A stretch of DNA of 11,289 nucleotides from positions 1-11,289 of the forward strand of contig JAEYYY010000836.1 of NCBI GenBank assembly GCA_023430775.1, given 5' to 3'. Under the pieces are notes generated by a model. That model saw only the letters and a program-made list of their open reading frames with translations, searched no databases and had not been told where the DNA came from. The DNA is from Pseudomonadota bacterium (GTDB lineage: Bacteria; Myxococcota_A; Polyangia; Haliangiales; Haliangiaceae). The position numbers were made by a program, and so were the translations under genes. This document shows positions 1-5,731 of the stretch, one piece after another. Each line of letters begins with the position of its first letter. Within the stretch, counting starts at the first letter, position 1.

Positions 1-296
1 TCGCTCTCGTCGTCCTCTTGCGGATTCAGACAGCCCGGGTCGTTCGGGAAGTCGACCAGGCCGTCGCCGTCGTTGTCGCGGTTGTCGCTGCACTTCGGAA
101 GCGCCGGCGAATCTTCCGTCTCGTCGATGCCGCTATCGCATCCCGGGTCGTCCGGAAAATCGATCAGACCGTCGCCATCGTTATCGATGCCGTCACCGCA
201 TTGCGGTCCCATCGGCACGTCATCGTCGGAGAATGGAATGTTGTCGCCGCACCCGACGGCGAACACCACAGCGATCGAGCACAGCACGCGGAACAT
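1..296 (-). CDS. DNDGDG-repeat lipoprotein, 5' part (cut by window edge)
   Basis: This is a probable surface or periplasmic lipoprotein of unknown function; 98 codons are visible and the frame runs off the left edge. It starts at ATG 296-294 with a short hydrophobic leader ending in FAVGC, so Cys16 is the likely lipidated residue. After an acidic linker come two Cys-bounded units of 21 residues, Cys33-Cys53 and Cys69-Cys89, spaced 36 residues apart. Each holds the core DNDGDGL(I/V)DFPxDPGC. The Asp/Asn pattern resembles the calcium-binding loops of thrombospondin type 3 and EF-hand-like repeats, and each flanking Cys pair could form a disulphide. Such repeats are common in large secreted myxobacterial proteins, so more units or a different C-terminal domain may follow outside the window. 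The reading frame and lipobox are seen directly; calcium binding is inferred. Confidence 0.85.
   Translation of the reverse strand, partial: MFRVLCSIAVVFAVGCGDNIPFSDDDVPMGPQCGDGIDNDGDGLIDFPDDPGCDSGIDETEDSPALPKCSDNRDNDGDGLVDFPNDPGCLNPQEDDES
30..92 (-). repeat. DNDGDG repeat unit 2
   Basis: This encodes residues 69-89 of the lipoprotein, with core DNDGDGLVDFPNDPGC. It lies 36 codons after unit 1. The acidic linker that follows continues to the window edge, so the total repeat number is unknown. Confidence 0.8.
138..200 (-). repeat. DNDGDG repeat unit 1
   Basis: This encodes residues 33-53 of the lipoprotein, from Cys to Cys, with core DNDGDGLIDFPDDPGC. It matches unit 2 at 30-92 closely in protein and in much of the DNA, which suggests tandem duplication. 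Confidence 0.8.
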
Positions 297-304
297 GGCG
301 CGGC

Positions 305-310
305 ACGCTA
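305..310 (-). promoter_or_regulatory. -10-like element of the DNDGDG lipoprotein
   Basis: The minus strand reads TAGCGT, ending 8 nt before the ATG at 296, with no good Shine-Dalgarno sequence in between. This spacing would put the transcript start at or next to the start codon. No clear -35 box is visible. Confidence 0.4.
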
Positions 311-331
311 CACCTCGACGACGACGAGGTG
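311..331. promoter_or_regulatory. Perfect inverted repeat abutting the -10 element
   Basis: CACCTCG and CGAGGTG form perfect 7-bp arms around a 7-nt ACGACGA centre. The repeat begins directly next to the TAGCGT -10 hexamer, so it covers the spacer and -35 region of the minus-strand promoter. That is a classic operator position, though no regulator is identified. As it lies upstream of the expected transcript start, a DNA-binding site is more likely than an RNA hairpin. Confidence 0.4.
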
Positions 332-353
332 AGCGCGGCTCGTGCAGCTTCAC

Positions 354-368
354 ATTCGTACAACGAAT
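354..368. promoter_or_regulatory. AT-richer inverted repeat ATTCGT-ACA-ACGAAT
   Basis: Perfect 6-bp arms flank a 3-nt centre, in the most AT-rich stretch of this gap. It could be an operator or part of a promoter. A TAAAGT hexamer at 368-373 overlaps its right end. No gene start lies close by on either strand, so the role is unknown. Confidence 0.3.
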
Positions 369-607
369 AAAGTGATCGCCCGCCGATGAACACGTAACGC
401 TGCTAACGAGAAACGAGACGAGTGCGGCGCATGCGCACGGGGTGAACCGCTCCTCACGTGCGCGAGCGCCTCGCCTGAGAGCTTCTCGGAGCGGTTGCGC
501 GTTCCCGAGTTTCGGTCATGGTGCGGACTCCTGCGCCCCTCGAGAGGCCGGGATCCCAGCGGTGGCGTATGCGCGACCGACTCTCTCCACCCTCGTCCGG
601 AATCACC

Positions 608-811
608 GTGAAGACCGTTGCCGATCTGCGCGCGGGCGACCGCGTGCGCTATCGCGGAATCATCCTCGACGTGTTGCGCGTCGAGGACACGATCCCGCAG
701 TTCACCCGCGAGCCATTGCGCGTGATCTATGGCCAGGCAGGCGATGCCGCGCCGGCGCACGTCGCGTGGCCGGTGGGTGACTTCGTCGAGATCATCGCCG
801 AAGCAGCCTGA
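608..811 (+). CDS. Small hypothetical protein, possible SH3-like beta barrel
   Basis: The product is 67 residues if the GTG at 608 is the start. The sequence opens with VADLRAGDRVRYRGIILDV and continues as alternating hydrophobic strands to a WPVGDFVEII ending. The GDRVRYRG turn resembles the first strands of small KOW- or SH3-like barrels, but this is a resemblance only and no function is claimed. In-frame ATG codons at 518 and 569 would add up to 30 residues that are Pro/Arg-rich and look non-coding, so GTG 608 is preferred. No strong ribosome site precedes any of the candidates. Its TGA stop at 809-811 lies within the likely -35 region of the next gene. Confidence 0.6.
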   Translation: MKTVADLRAGDRVRYRGIILDVLRVEDTIPQFTREPLRVIYGQAGDAAPAHVAWPVGDFVEIIAEAA

Positions 812-829
812 CGAGCTCGCGCGCTGCTG

Positions 830-835
830 TATCGT
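830..835 (+). promoter_or_regulatory. -10-like element of the TPR-PilZ gene
   Basis: TATCGT ends 5 nt before the GTG start at 841. A partial -35 match, CTGACG at 808-813, lies 16 bp upstream and overlaps the stop codon of the preceding gene. Transcription should begin at or within a base or two of the GTG, giving a leaderless message. Confidence 0.5.
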
Positions 836-840
836 GAGGC

Positions 841-2466
841 GTGATCGCGGGGTGGTTGCGTGACCGGCTATGGCGCGCGGATGACTGGTGCGCCGAGCTG
901 GCGGCGATCCGCGCGACCTGTCGCTCGCCAGATCGGGTGTTCGAGCTCGCGCGAGCGGTCGAGTACTGCAATCCCGATCGCGGCGCGGCACTCGCGCTGT
1001 ACGTCGATGCCGCGCGTACCGGCCATGGCGAGGCGCTGGAGCGCGGGCGCGCGCTGGCCAAGCAGCTCGGAGCGCATCTGACCGAGGCCGAGCTCGCGCT
1101 GGCGATGGGCGATCCGCTCGCCGCCGGCACGGCATTTCTCGACGGCGGGTTTCCCGAGCTCGCACTCGCGCCGCTCGAGCAGGTCCTGCGCGCGAAGCCC
1201 GCGGGCGCGACGATGGCGAGCGAGTACACGCGGCTCGCGCAGGTCGCCCCGCTGGTCGCGTTCGCGCGCAAGCACGCGGTCGACGTCGACGCCGAGATCG
1301 AGCGCAACATCGCCACCCACACGCCGGATGGCTACCTCCATGCCGAGCGCATCGCGCGCCTCGCGGGGTTGACCGGCCGCGCGCGCGAGGTGACCGCGGC
1401 GGCGCGCGCGGCGTTCCCCGACGAACCGAAGCTCGCCGGGCTGATCGCCTCGCAGTTGCTCGCGCGCGGCAACGCCGACGACCTGCTCGCGCACTATCGC
1501 GGTCGATTCGATCGCGCGGGCTCGCGCGCCGAGTATGTCGAGAGCGTGCGCGCGGCCGGCATGGAGCTACTGTCGCGCGGCGTCCAGCCGGGCCTCGGCT
1601 TGCGCCTGCTGCGGATGAGCCTCGACGCGGCAGACGACGCGCTGTTGCCCGAGGTCCGCTCGCACATCGCCGCGTGGCAACAGATGTGGTTGCACGCGCA
1701 GCAGCAGCGCTCGACCGCGGAGCTGGTGCCGCTGATCGTCAAGGCGTTCACGTCGCCGCTCGCCGAGGACGATGCCGTGTTCCTGGCGCGGCTCGGGCTC
1801 CACATCGCGTGGCGCGACGCCGGCGACCTGCTCGCCGCGCAGCCATGGGCGGCAAGCCTGATCGACTTCGTGCCCGATCATCCGCTCGCGATCGCGTTCA
1901 TCGATGCCGCCGTGCCCGAGGAGCCGGTCGAGCCGGTGATCACCTTCAGCGCACCGAAGCAGACCTCGAAGATCCCCACGCTCGACGAGGCCGGCGTCAA
2001 GCGCTCCGGCCCGGCGACCTCGGCGGCGAAGACCACGAGTCGCGTCGAGCTGCTGCGCGTGCCGGCGCGCGTCACCAAGCCGAAGACGGTGCCGCCGCCA
2101 CGCGCCGCTCGACTCGAGCGCAACACGTCACCGATCCCGATGTCGAAGGCACCAGCGCAGGCGATCGCGCGCGCCGAGCGCAAGGTGGTGCCGGTCGATG
2201 TCGTGGTCGAGTTGCCGAACGGCGCGTTCTTCTCGACCGTGGTGCGCGATCTCAGCACCACCGGTGCGTTCCTCGTCACCAAGCGCGCGATCGATCTCGA
2301 GACCGTCGTCAGCCTCGAGCTGCGCGTTCCCGATCGCGCGCAGTTGATCCAGACCAGTCATCAGGTCAAGGCCCGCGTCGCGCGGCGCTCCGATCTCGGC
2401 TGGGGTGTCGCGTTCGTCGATCCCTCCGAGGAGCTGGTGGCGGCACTTCGTGCGGCCACCGAGTGA
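841..2466 (+). CDS. TPR-like helical protein with C-terminal PilZ domain
   Basis: This 541-residue cytoplasmic protein has no signal peptide or membrane segment. Residues 1 to about 345 are Ala/Leu-rich helix pairs resembling degenerate tetratricopeptide repeats, which usually bind partner proteins. Residues of about 350-440 form a Pro/Lys/Ser-rich linker. Residues of about 441-540 match a PilZ domain, the c-di-GMP receptor fold, with DLSTTG at 470-475 as the DxSxxG motif. The N-terminal RxxxR motif is only partly kept: R444-AER-K448 places Lys at the second Arg. Binding may be weakened or lost, although Lys could partly substitute. By domain logic it would be a c-di-GMP-responsive adaptor, perhaps for motility or envelope machinery, but the target is unknown. 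The GTG start is chosen because the frame opens there just after the -10 element. The PilZ call is firm and the TPR call moderate. Confidence 0.85.
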   Translation: MIAGWLRDRLWRADDWCAELAAIRATCRSPDRVFELARAVEYCNPDRGAALALYVDAARTGHGEALERGRALAKQLGAHLTEAELALAMGDPLAAGTAFLDGGFPELALAPLEQVLRAKPAGATMASEYTRLAQVAPLVAFARKHAVDVDAEIERNIATHTPDGYLHAERIARLAGLTGRAREVTAAARAAFPDEPKLAGLIASQLLARGNADDLLAHYRGRFDRAGSRAEYVESVRAAGMELLSRGVQPGLGLRLLRMSLDAADDALLPEVRSHIAAWQQMWLHAQQQRSTAELVPLIVKAFTSPLAEDDAVFLARLGLHIAWRDAGDLLAAQPWAASLIDFVPDHPLAIAFIDAAVPEEPVEPVITFSAPKQTSKIPTLDEAGVKRSGPATSAAKTTSRVELLRVPARVTKPKTVPPPRAARLERNTSPIPMSKAPAQAIARAERKVVPVDVVVELPNGAFFSTVVRDLSTTGAFLVTKRAIDLETVVSLELRVPDRAQLIQTSHQVKARVARRSDLGWGVAFVDPSEELVAALRAATE

Positions 2467-2550
2467 CCGGTCGAGCAGCCACCGGTGCGCCTCAAGCTCG
2501 CGATCCTGCACGCGGCGTGGGCGGCACGCGACGTGCTGTCCTCCGTGGGC

Positions 2551-2991
2551 ATGCGGTCGTTGCTCGTGCTGGTGTTGCTCTCGGGGATCGCTTCGGCGGA
2601 TGCGACGGTCACCGTGAGGTCGGCCACCGATAACTCCCGCACCACGACGACCACCGAGAGCAAGCAGCTCGAGGGGCTGATCCGGCGCACCATCGAACGC
2701 ATCGTCGCGCGCGCGCCGATCACGTTGCCCGGGAACCGCCAGGTCGATGCCAGCCTCGAGAGCCTGTCCACCGACAGGATCGGCAACACCGTGGTCGTCG
2801 CCTCGACGATCAGCGTGATCGTGACCGACGACGCCGGTCGCGTGACCAGCGTGCTCGAGACCTCCGCGAAGGTGGAGACGCTGGCGCGTGGCTCGCGGCT
2901 CTCGCAGCTCCGCGAGGAGGCGGTCATCAACGCGCTCGAAGGCGGCTACTCGAAGGTCAAGGATCGCCTGCACGGCAAGAAGCCCCGGTAA
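2551..2991 (+). CDS. Small exported hypothetical protein
   Basis: The product is a 146-residue probable periplasmic protein. ATG 2551 gives a textbook signal peptide, MRSLLVLVLLSGIASA, with likely cleavage after ASA at residue 16. The mature part has a Thr-rich segment, a helix around QLEGLIRRTIERIV, then beta-like stretches (VVVASTISVIVTD) and a basic C-terminus ending in KKPR. I do not recognise the family. An in-frame GTG at 2485 would add 22 residues and bury the signal peptide, so the downstream start is preferred. Neither start has its own clear promoter or Shine-Dalgarno sequence. The TPR-PilZ gene ends at 2466, so co-transcription with it is likely. Its TAA stop forms part of the -10-like element of the next gene. 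Confidence 0.7.
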   Translation: MRSLLVLVLLSGIASADATVTVRSATDNSRTTTTTESKQLEGLIRRTIERIVARAPITLPGNRQVDASLESLSTDRIGNTVVVASTISVIVTDDAGRVTSVLETSAKVETLARGSRLSQLREEAVINALEGGYSKVKDRLHGKKPR

Positions 2992-2994
2992 GCT
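2989..2994 (+). promoter_or_regulatory. -10-like element overlapping a stop codon
   Basis: TAAGCT consists of the TAA stop of the preceding gene plus GCT, and ends 7 nt before the ATG at 3002. The spacing matches the other start-proximal hexamers in the window. No clear -35 box is visible, and translational coupling to the upstream gene is an alternative explanation. Confidence 0.3.
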
Positions 2995-3001
2995 CGGCGC
3001 G

Positions 3002-4471
3002 ATGCGATGGCTCGCGCTCGTGGTGATGCTGGGGTGCTCGTCCCCGGCACCTCGCGCGGCGCTACCGCCGAAGGCGACGTCGTGGAAGAGCGTGACGGTC
3101 ACGCTGTCGCCGCGGCCCGGCTTCACCGGCGTGCAGCGGGTCAACTTCGCCGTCCCGCTCGCGCGCGGCAAGCTCGACAAGCCCGAGCTGGTGCGCGTGA
3201 TGAAAGACGGCGTCGAGATCGCGGCCGGCCGGCGCGCCCTCGCGCGCTATCGCGACGGCAGCGTGCGCAGCGTGCAGCTCCAGGTCGAGACCGACGCGAC
3301 CGCGCTCGAGCTCCGGTTCGGCGAACCACCGACCACCCGGCCGCTCGTCCTCGTCGACGTCGCGACCACGCTCGAACCGGCAGACGGCACGCAAGGCCCG
3401 AAGGTGTGGACGCTGCTGCCGGCAAACTGGCTGGTCGGCAGCGGCGTCGCGGGCCCGCAGGTGCCGATCGGCGATGCCAAGGTCGACGCGTTCGAGAACG
3501 TCTGCGACTACGACAGGCACACGATCGATCAGTTCCTCGCCGAGCGCTCGAACCGCGGCGTCTGGCTCTACGATCGAGGCACCACGATGTATCGCGGCCA
3601 CGTGCGGCGCGGCGATCTGCGCACGCTCGAGTCCGCCTATCGCGAGACCGCGATCTATCGCGCGGGCATCGCGGGCACCGGTGCGGCCACCCGGATCGCG
3701 GTACCCGGCGCGGTCGACGATCTGAAGTATCACTACGCGCAGAACCTCGCGATCCACTACCTGATGACCGGCGACGATCGGTTTCGCGAGAGCGCCGAGG
3801 ACATCGCGACGCGGGTGTCGGCGATCTGGAGCAACTTCGCCTACGCCGGCGACGATCGGTTCTGGACCGAGCGCCACGCCGGGTTCGCGTTGCTCGCGTA
3901 CGTGTGGGCGCGGATCGTCACCGACGATCGCGCGGCGGAGCTCGACGAGCGCGCGAACACGTATGTCGACGCCTATCTCGCGATGCAGGCACAGCCGGCG
4001 AGCTGGCCCGATCCAGACGCGCGCTGCTTCGCGCACACCGCCGCGGCGCACGGCGAGGACTTCGGCACCTGGGGATGCAGCCCGTGGATGAGCGCGATCC
4101 TCGCCGACGCGCTCGATGCCTACGCGACCGAGATCGGCGGCGAGCGTGCAACTGCTGCCCGGCGGGCGATCGTCAAGCTCGGCCGGCTGCTGGCGCGCGA
4201 TGGACTCGATCGCAGCGGCAAGCCGCTGTACTGGATCGGGCTCGGCGATGCCGCCGACGAGCTCGACGACGACGACGAGCACTGGGGCGAGGCCGCCTAC
4301 GTCATCGCGATGGCGTGGCACCACGACGGCAAGACCGATGGCTCGCTCAGAAAAACCGCGATCGATCTGCTCGTCCGGTTACATGCCGACGGGGTAGCTC
4401 CGCACACGCGCAGCTTCAACTGGCAGTGCCGATCTGCCGTCGCTGCGCCGTTCTACCTGCGCGAGCGATGA
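3002..4471 (+). CDS. Lipoprotein resembling RIFT-barrel/alpha-alpha-toroid carbohydrate enzymes
   Basis: The product has 489 residues. It starts with a short hydrophobic leader MRWLALVVMLGC and probable lipidation at Cys12, so it should sit on a membrane facing the periplasm or outside. Residues of about 25-140 are beta-rich and contain ALARYRDGSVRSVQLQVE, which recalls the N-terminal RIFT-barrel domain of PcRGLX/YetA-like exo-rhamnogalacturonan lyase relatives. From about residue 165 the chain is mostly paired helices rich in Trp, Tyr and His (for example DDRFWTERHAGFALLAYVWA), as in alpha/alpha toroids of polysaccharide lyases and glycoside hydrolases. A carbohydrate-processing role is inferred from this layout; catalytic residues cannot be assigned by eye. 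An upstream in-frame ATG at 2888 lies inside the previous gene and would hide the lipoprotein signal, so ATG 3002 is preferred. Confidence 0.75.
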   Translation: MRWLALVVMLGCSSPAPRAALPPKATSWKSVTVTLSPRPGFTGVQRVNFAVPLARGKLDKPELVRVMKDGVEIAAGRRALARYRDGSVRSVQLQVETDATALELRFGEPPTTRPLVLVDVATTLEPADGTQGPKVWTLLPANWLVGSGVAGPQVPIGDAKVDAFENVCDYDRHTIDQFLAERSNRGVWLYDRGTTMYRGHVRRGDLRTLESAYRETAIYRAGIAGTGAATRIAVPGAVDDLKYHYAQNLAIHYLMTGDDRFRESAEDIATRVSAIWSNFAYAGDDRFWTERHAGFALLAYVWARIVTDDRAAELDERANTYVDAYLAMQAQPASWPDPDARCFAHTAAAHGEDFGTWGCSPWMSAILADALDAYATEIGGERATAARRAIVKLGRLLARDGLDRSGKPLYWIGLGDAADELDDDDEHWGEAAYVIAMAWHHDGKTDGSLRKTAIDLLVRLHADGVAPHTRSFNWQCRSAVAAPFYLRER

Positions 4472-4493
4472 GGCGCGGCTCACGAAAGCTCGC

Positions 4494-4499
4494 TATCCT
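4494..4499 (+). promoter_or_regulatory. -10-like element of the V4R-like gene
   Basis: TATCCT ends 6 nt before the GTG at 4506, and there is no Shine-Dalgarno sequence in the short interval. The usual 7-nt distance from -10 to transcript start falls on the GTG itself. No clear -35 box is visible. Confidence 0.45.
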
Positions 4500-4505
4500 G
4501 ATCGG

Positions 4506-5075
4506 GTGACTGATCGGCGCGTTCGCGGAGTCCTGTTTCTCGACTACGTGAAGATGCTGAAGTCGCAGAAGGGCGTCGACTGGCGGCAGCATCTCCCCGA
4601 GCAGGATCTGCTGTTCCTCGCGACCGCGATCGAACCGGACGGCTGGTATCCGATGGCGACGTTCGAGCGGATGGGCAACCAGATCCTGCGAACGACCGCG
4701 CGCGGTCAGATGCTCACCGTCCAGCTGTGGGGCCGGTTCTCCGCGGGACAGCTTCGCACCGCGCATCCGAACCTGCTCGCGCCCGGCGATCCGGTGGAGA
4801 CGCTGCAGCGGTTTCGCGTGATGCGCGAGACGTTCTTCGACTTCAACGCGCTCGAGGTGCCGCTCCTCAACGACGAGGAGGCGCAGATCGTCGTCCGCTA
4901 TCACATGGGCATGCCGGCCGAGGAGGCCGCGTCGTATCAGACGATGGGCTTCTTCGAAGGCCTGCTCGAGATGGCGGGGGCCAAGGAGCTGCACGCGGCG
5001 TTTCGCGAGAAGTCGTGGGAGGGTGATCCGCGCACGCTGATCGCGATCCGCTGGCGCAGCCCGGCCGACGGGTAG
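4506..5075 (+). CDS. V4R/DUF2378-like single-domain protein
   Basis: This 189-residue soluble protein has no signal peptide. It opens with RRVRGVLFLDYVKMLK and ends with a helix and strand, MGFFEGLLEMAGAKELHAAF followed by TLIAIRW. That closing pattern (a helix ending in EGLLE, a small hairpin, a final strand ending in RW) is typical of V4R and heme-NO-binding-like folds. The overall length and opening also resemble DUF2378 (TIGR02265), a paralogous family expanded in myxobacteria with no assigned function. A ligand-sensing or adaptor role is possible, but I see no ligand-binding residue that settles it. GTG 4506 is chosen as the frame's first start, directly after the -10 element. It lies 34 nt after the lipoprotein gene and 18 nt before the next one. 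Confidence 0.65.
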   Translation: MTDRRVRGVLFLDYVKMLKSQKGVDWRQHLPEQDLLFLATAIEPDGWYPMATFERMGNQILRTTARGQMLTVQLWGRFSAGQLRTAHPNLLAPGDPVETLQRFRVMRETFFDFNALEVPLLNDEEAQIVVRYHMGMPAEEAASYQTMGFFEGLLEMAGAKELHAAFREKSWEGDPRTLIAIRWRSPADG

Positions 5076-5079
5076 GCGC

Positions 5080-5085
5080 TAGGAT
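5080..5085 (+). promoter_or_regulatory. -10-like element or ribosome site of the four-Cys lipoprotein
   Basis: TAGGAT ends 8 nt before the ATG at 5094. It fits the start-proximal -10 pattern seen at other genes. However, it also contains AGGA at a workable Shine-Dalgarno distance, so it could be a ribosome site within a longer transcript. Confidence 0.35.
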
Positions 5086-5093
5086 GGCGGGCG

Positions 5094-5504
5094 ATGCGAA
5101 CCCTGGCCTTCGTCTCCGTCATCGTCGCCTGTAGCAGTGGACCCAAGCCGGCCCCGGATCAACCGGCGCCGCCGACGTCGAGCATGCTCGATTGCGACAA
5201 GGTCGCCGATCACGTCGCCACGATCGCCGCCGCCAGGCCGCGGCCGGGCATCACGCAGGGGCAGATCAAGGAGATGGTGGGCTCGCACTGCAAGGCGGAC
5301 GCGTGGACCGACGACACCAAGCAGTGCCTCAACGCGATGACCACGATCAAGGACGGGCGCGCGTGCGCCGACAACATGACCGAGGAGCAGCGCACCGCGA
5401 TCAAGACCGCGGCGCGTGCCCTGCGCAAGGATGGCAGCGAGCCCGTTGCCGACGACAACAGCTCGGACTGGATCCGGCACGTCGTGCAGGATCAGCCGGA
5501 TTGA
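5094..5504 (+). CDS. Small four-cysteine lipoprotein
   Basis: The product is a 136-residue probable lipoprotein of unknown function. Its leader MRTLAFVSVIVAC is unusually short and places the lipidated Cys at residue 13. A Pro-rich stalk (residues 17-28) follows, then a compact helical domain with four Cys at 34, 66, 78 and 91, enough for two disulphides. Motifs include DCDKVADHV and W71 followed by KQCLNAM. Similar Cys-spaced small lipoproteins are, to my knowledge, common in myxobacterial genomes, usually unannotated. The C-terminal tail is acidic. It closes the run of six plus-strand genes and is followed by a 227-nt gap. The lipoprotein call is firm; no function is proposed. Confidence 0.75.
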   Translation: MRTLAFVSVIVACSSGPKPAPDQPAPPTSSMLDCDKVADHVATIAAARPRPGITQGQIKEMVGSHCKADAWTDDTKQCLNAMTTIKDGRACADNMTEEQRTAIKTAARALRKDGSEPVADDNSSDWIRHVVQDQPD

Positions 5505-5646
5505 TCAGACGCAGCGCGACGGCGAATGTCGCGCGGCTTCGATCGAGACACCTGGTGGCGGATCCGCTAGCTACGGAACAGCCGTCTCGGCTGCCCCCTG
5601 AAAATCGGAATTTACAGCGGGGTGCGACAGCGGTTTGGTGACGCTT

Positions 5647-5687
5647 GACCCCACCGATCCAGGGGTGTGGCGGAAAACCCTGGGGTC
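5647..5687. promoter_or_regulatory. Nested, partly exclusive inverted repeats upstream of the pseudokinase
   Basis: Three pairings compete here: GACCCCA (5647-5653) with TGGGGTC (5681-5687), CCAGGG (5659-5664) with CCCTGG (5678-5683), and ACCCC (5648-5652) with GGGGT (5662-5666). The block lies about 20-60 bp upstream of the -10 element at 5709, so for the pseudokinase it would act as DNA, such as an operator. It could instead be the 3' end of the upstream transcript, but no T-tract follows. Confidence 0.4.
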
Positions 5688-5708
5688 GTGGCGCGAGATC
5701 GTGTGGCC

Positions 5709-5714
5709 TATCGT
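5709..5714 (+). promoter_or_regulatory. -10-like element and short leader of the pseudokinase
   Basis: TATCGT ends 17 nt before the ATG at 5732. GAGG at 5721-5724 is a plausible ribosome site 7 nt from the ATG. Here a short leader with a Shine-Dalgarno sequence is expected, unlike the leaderless-looking genes. No clear -35 box is visible. Confidence 0.45.
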
Positions 5715-5731
5715 CTGCACGAGGCCGGCTC

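Larger units (their letters stand above)
297..607. other. Intergenic gap between divergent genes
   Basis: This gap separates the minus-strand lipoprotein from the small plus-strand gene at 608. It holds the two inverted repeats described separately, and a 10-bp self-complementary GCGCATGCGC at 427-436. Frames that cross it are Arg/Ala/Pro-rich with no recognisable domain, which is typical of chance open frames in GC-rich DNA. I see no tRNA or convincing small RNA. If the gene at 608 really starts at ATG 518 or ATG 569, the gap is shorter. Confidence 0.5.

Noticed and set aside
427..436. GCGCATGCGC palindrome as an operator
   Set aside because: A 10-bp GC-rich palindrome is easily produced by chance in this composition and is not placed near a gene start.
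442..780. Plus-strand frame of 112 codons overlapping the small gene at 608
   Set aside because: Low-complexity Arg/Ala composition and out of frame with the better-supported small protein.
350..1165. Long minus-strand open frame of 271 codons
   Set aside because: It is Arg/Pro-rich without domains and lies opposite the start of the TPR-PilZ gene. It is a chance frame from GC-rich codon use.
888..2633. 581-codon plus-strand frame, longer than the gene it overlaps
   Set aside because: It is an Arg/Ala-rich shadow of the TPR-PilZ frame, which carries the recognisable PilZ domain.
3007..4509. 500-codon plus-strand frame over the large lipoprotein
   Set aside because: Arg-rich shadow with no domain; the other frame has the lipobox and folded-protein composition.
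608..5504. The six plus-strand genes as a novel defence or secretion system
   Set aside because: No nuclease, helicase, NTPase, toxin, pore or secretion component is visible, and several genes appear to have their own promoters. Co-location alone does not support a system.
5580..5592. Small hairpin AGCCG-TCT-CGGCT as a terminator of the four-Cys lipoprotein
   Set aside because: The stem is only 5 bp and no T-tract follows, so it is not supportable as an intrinsic terminator.
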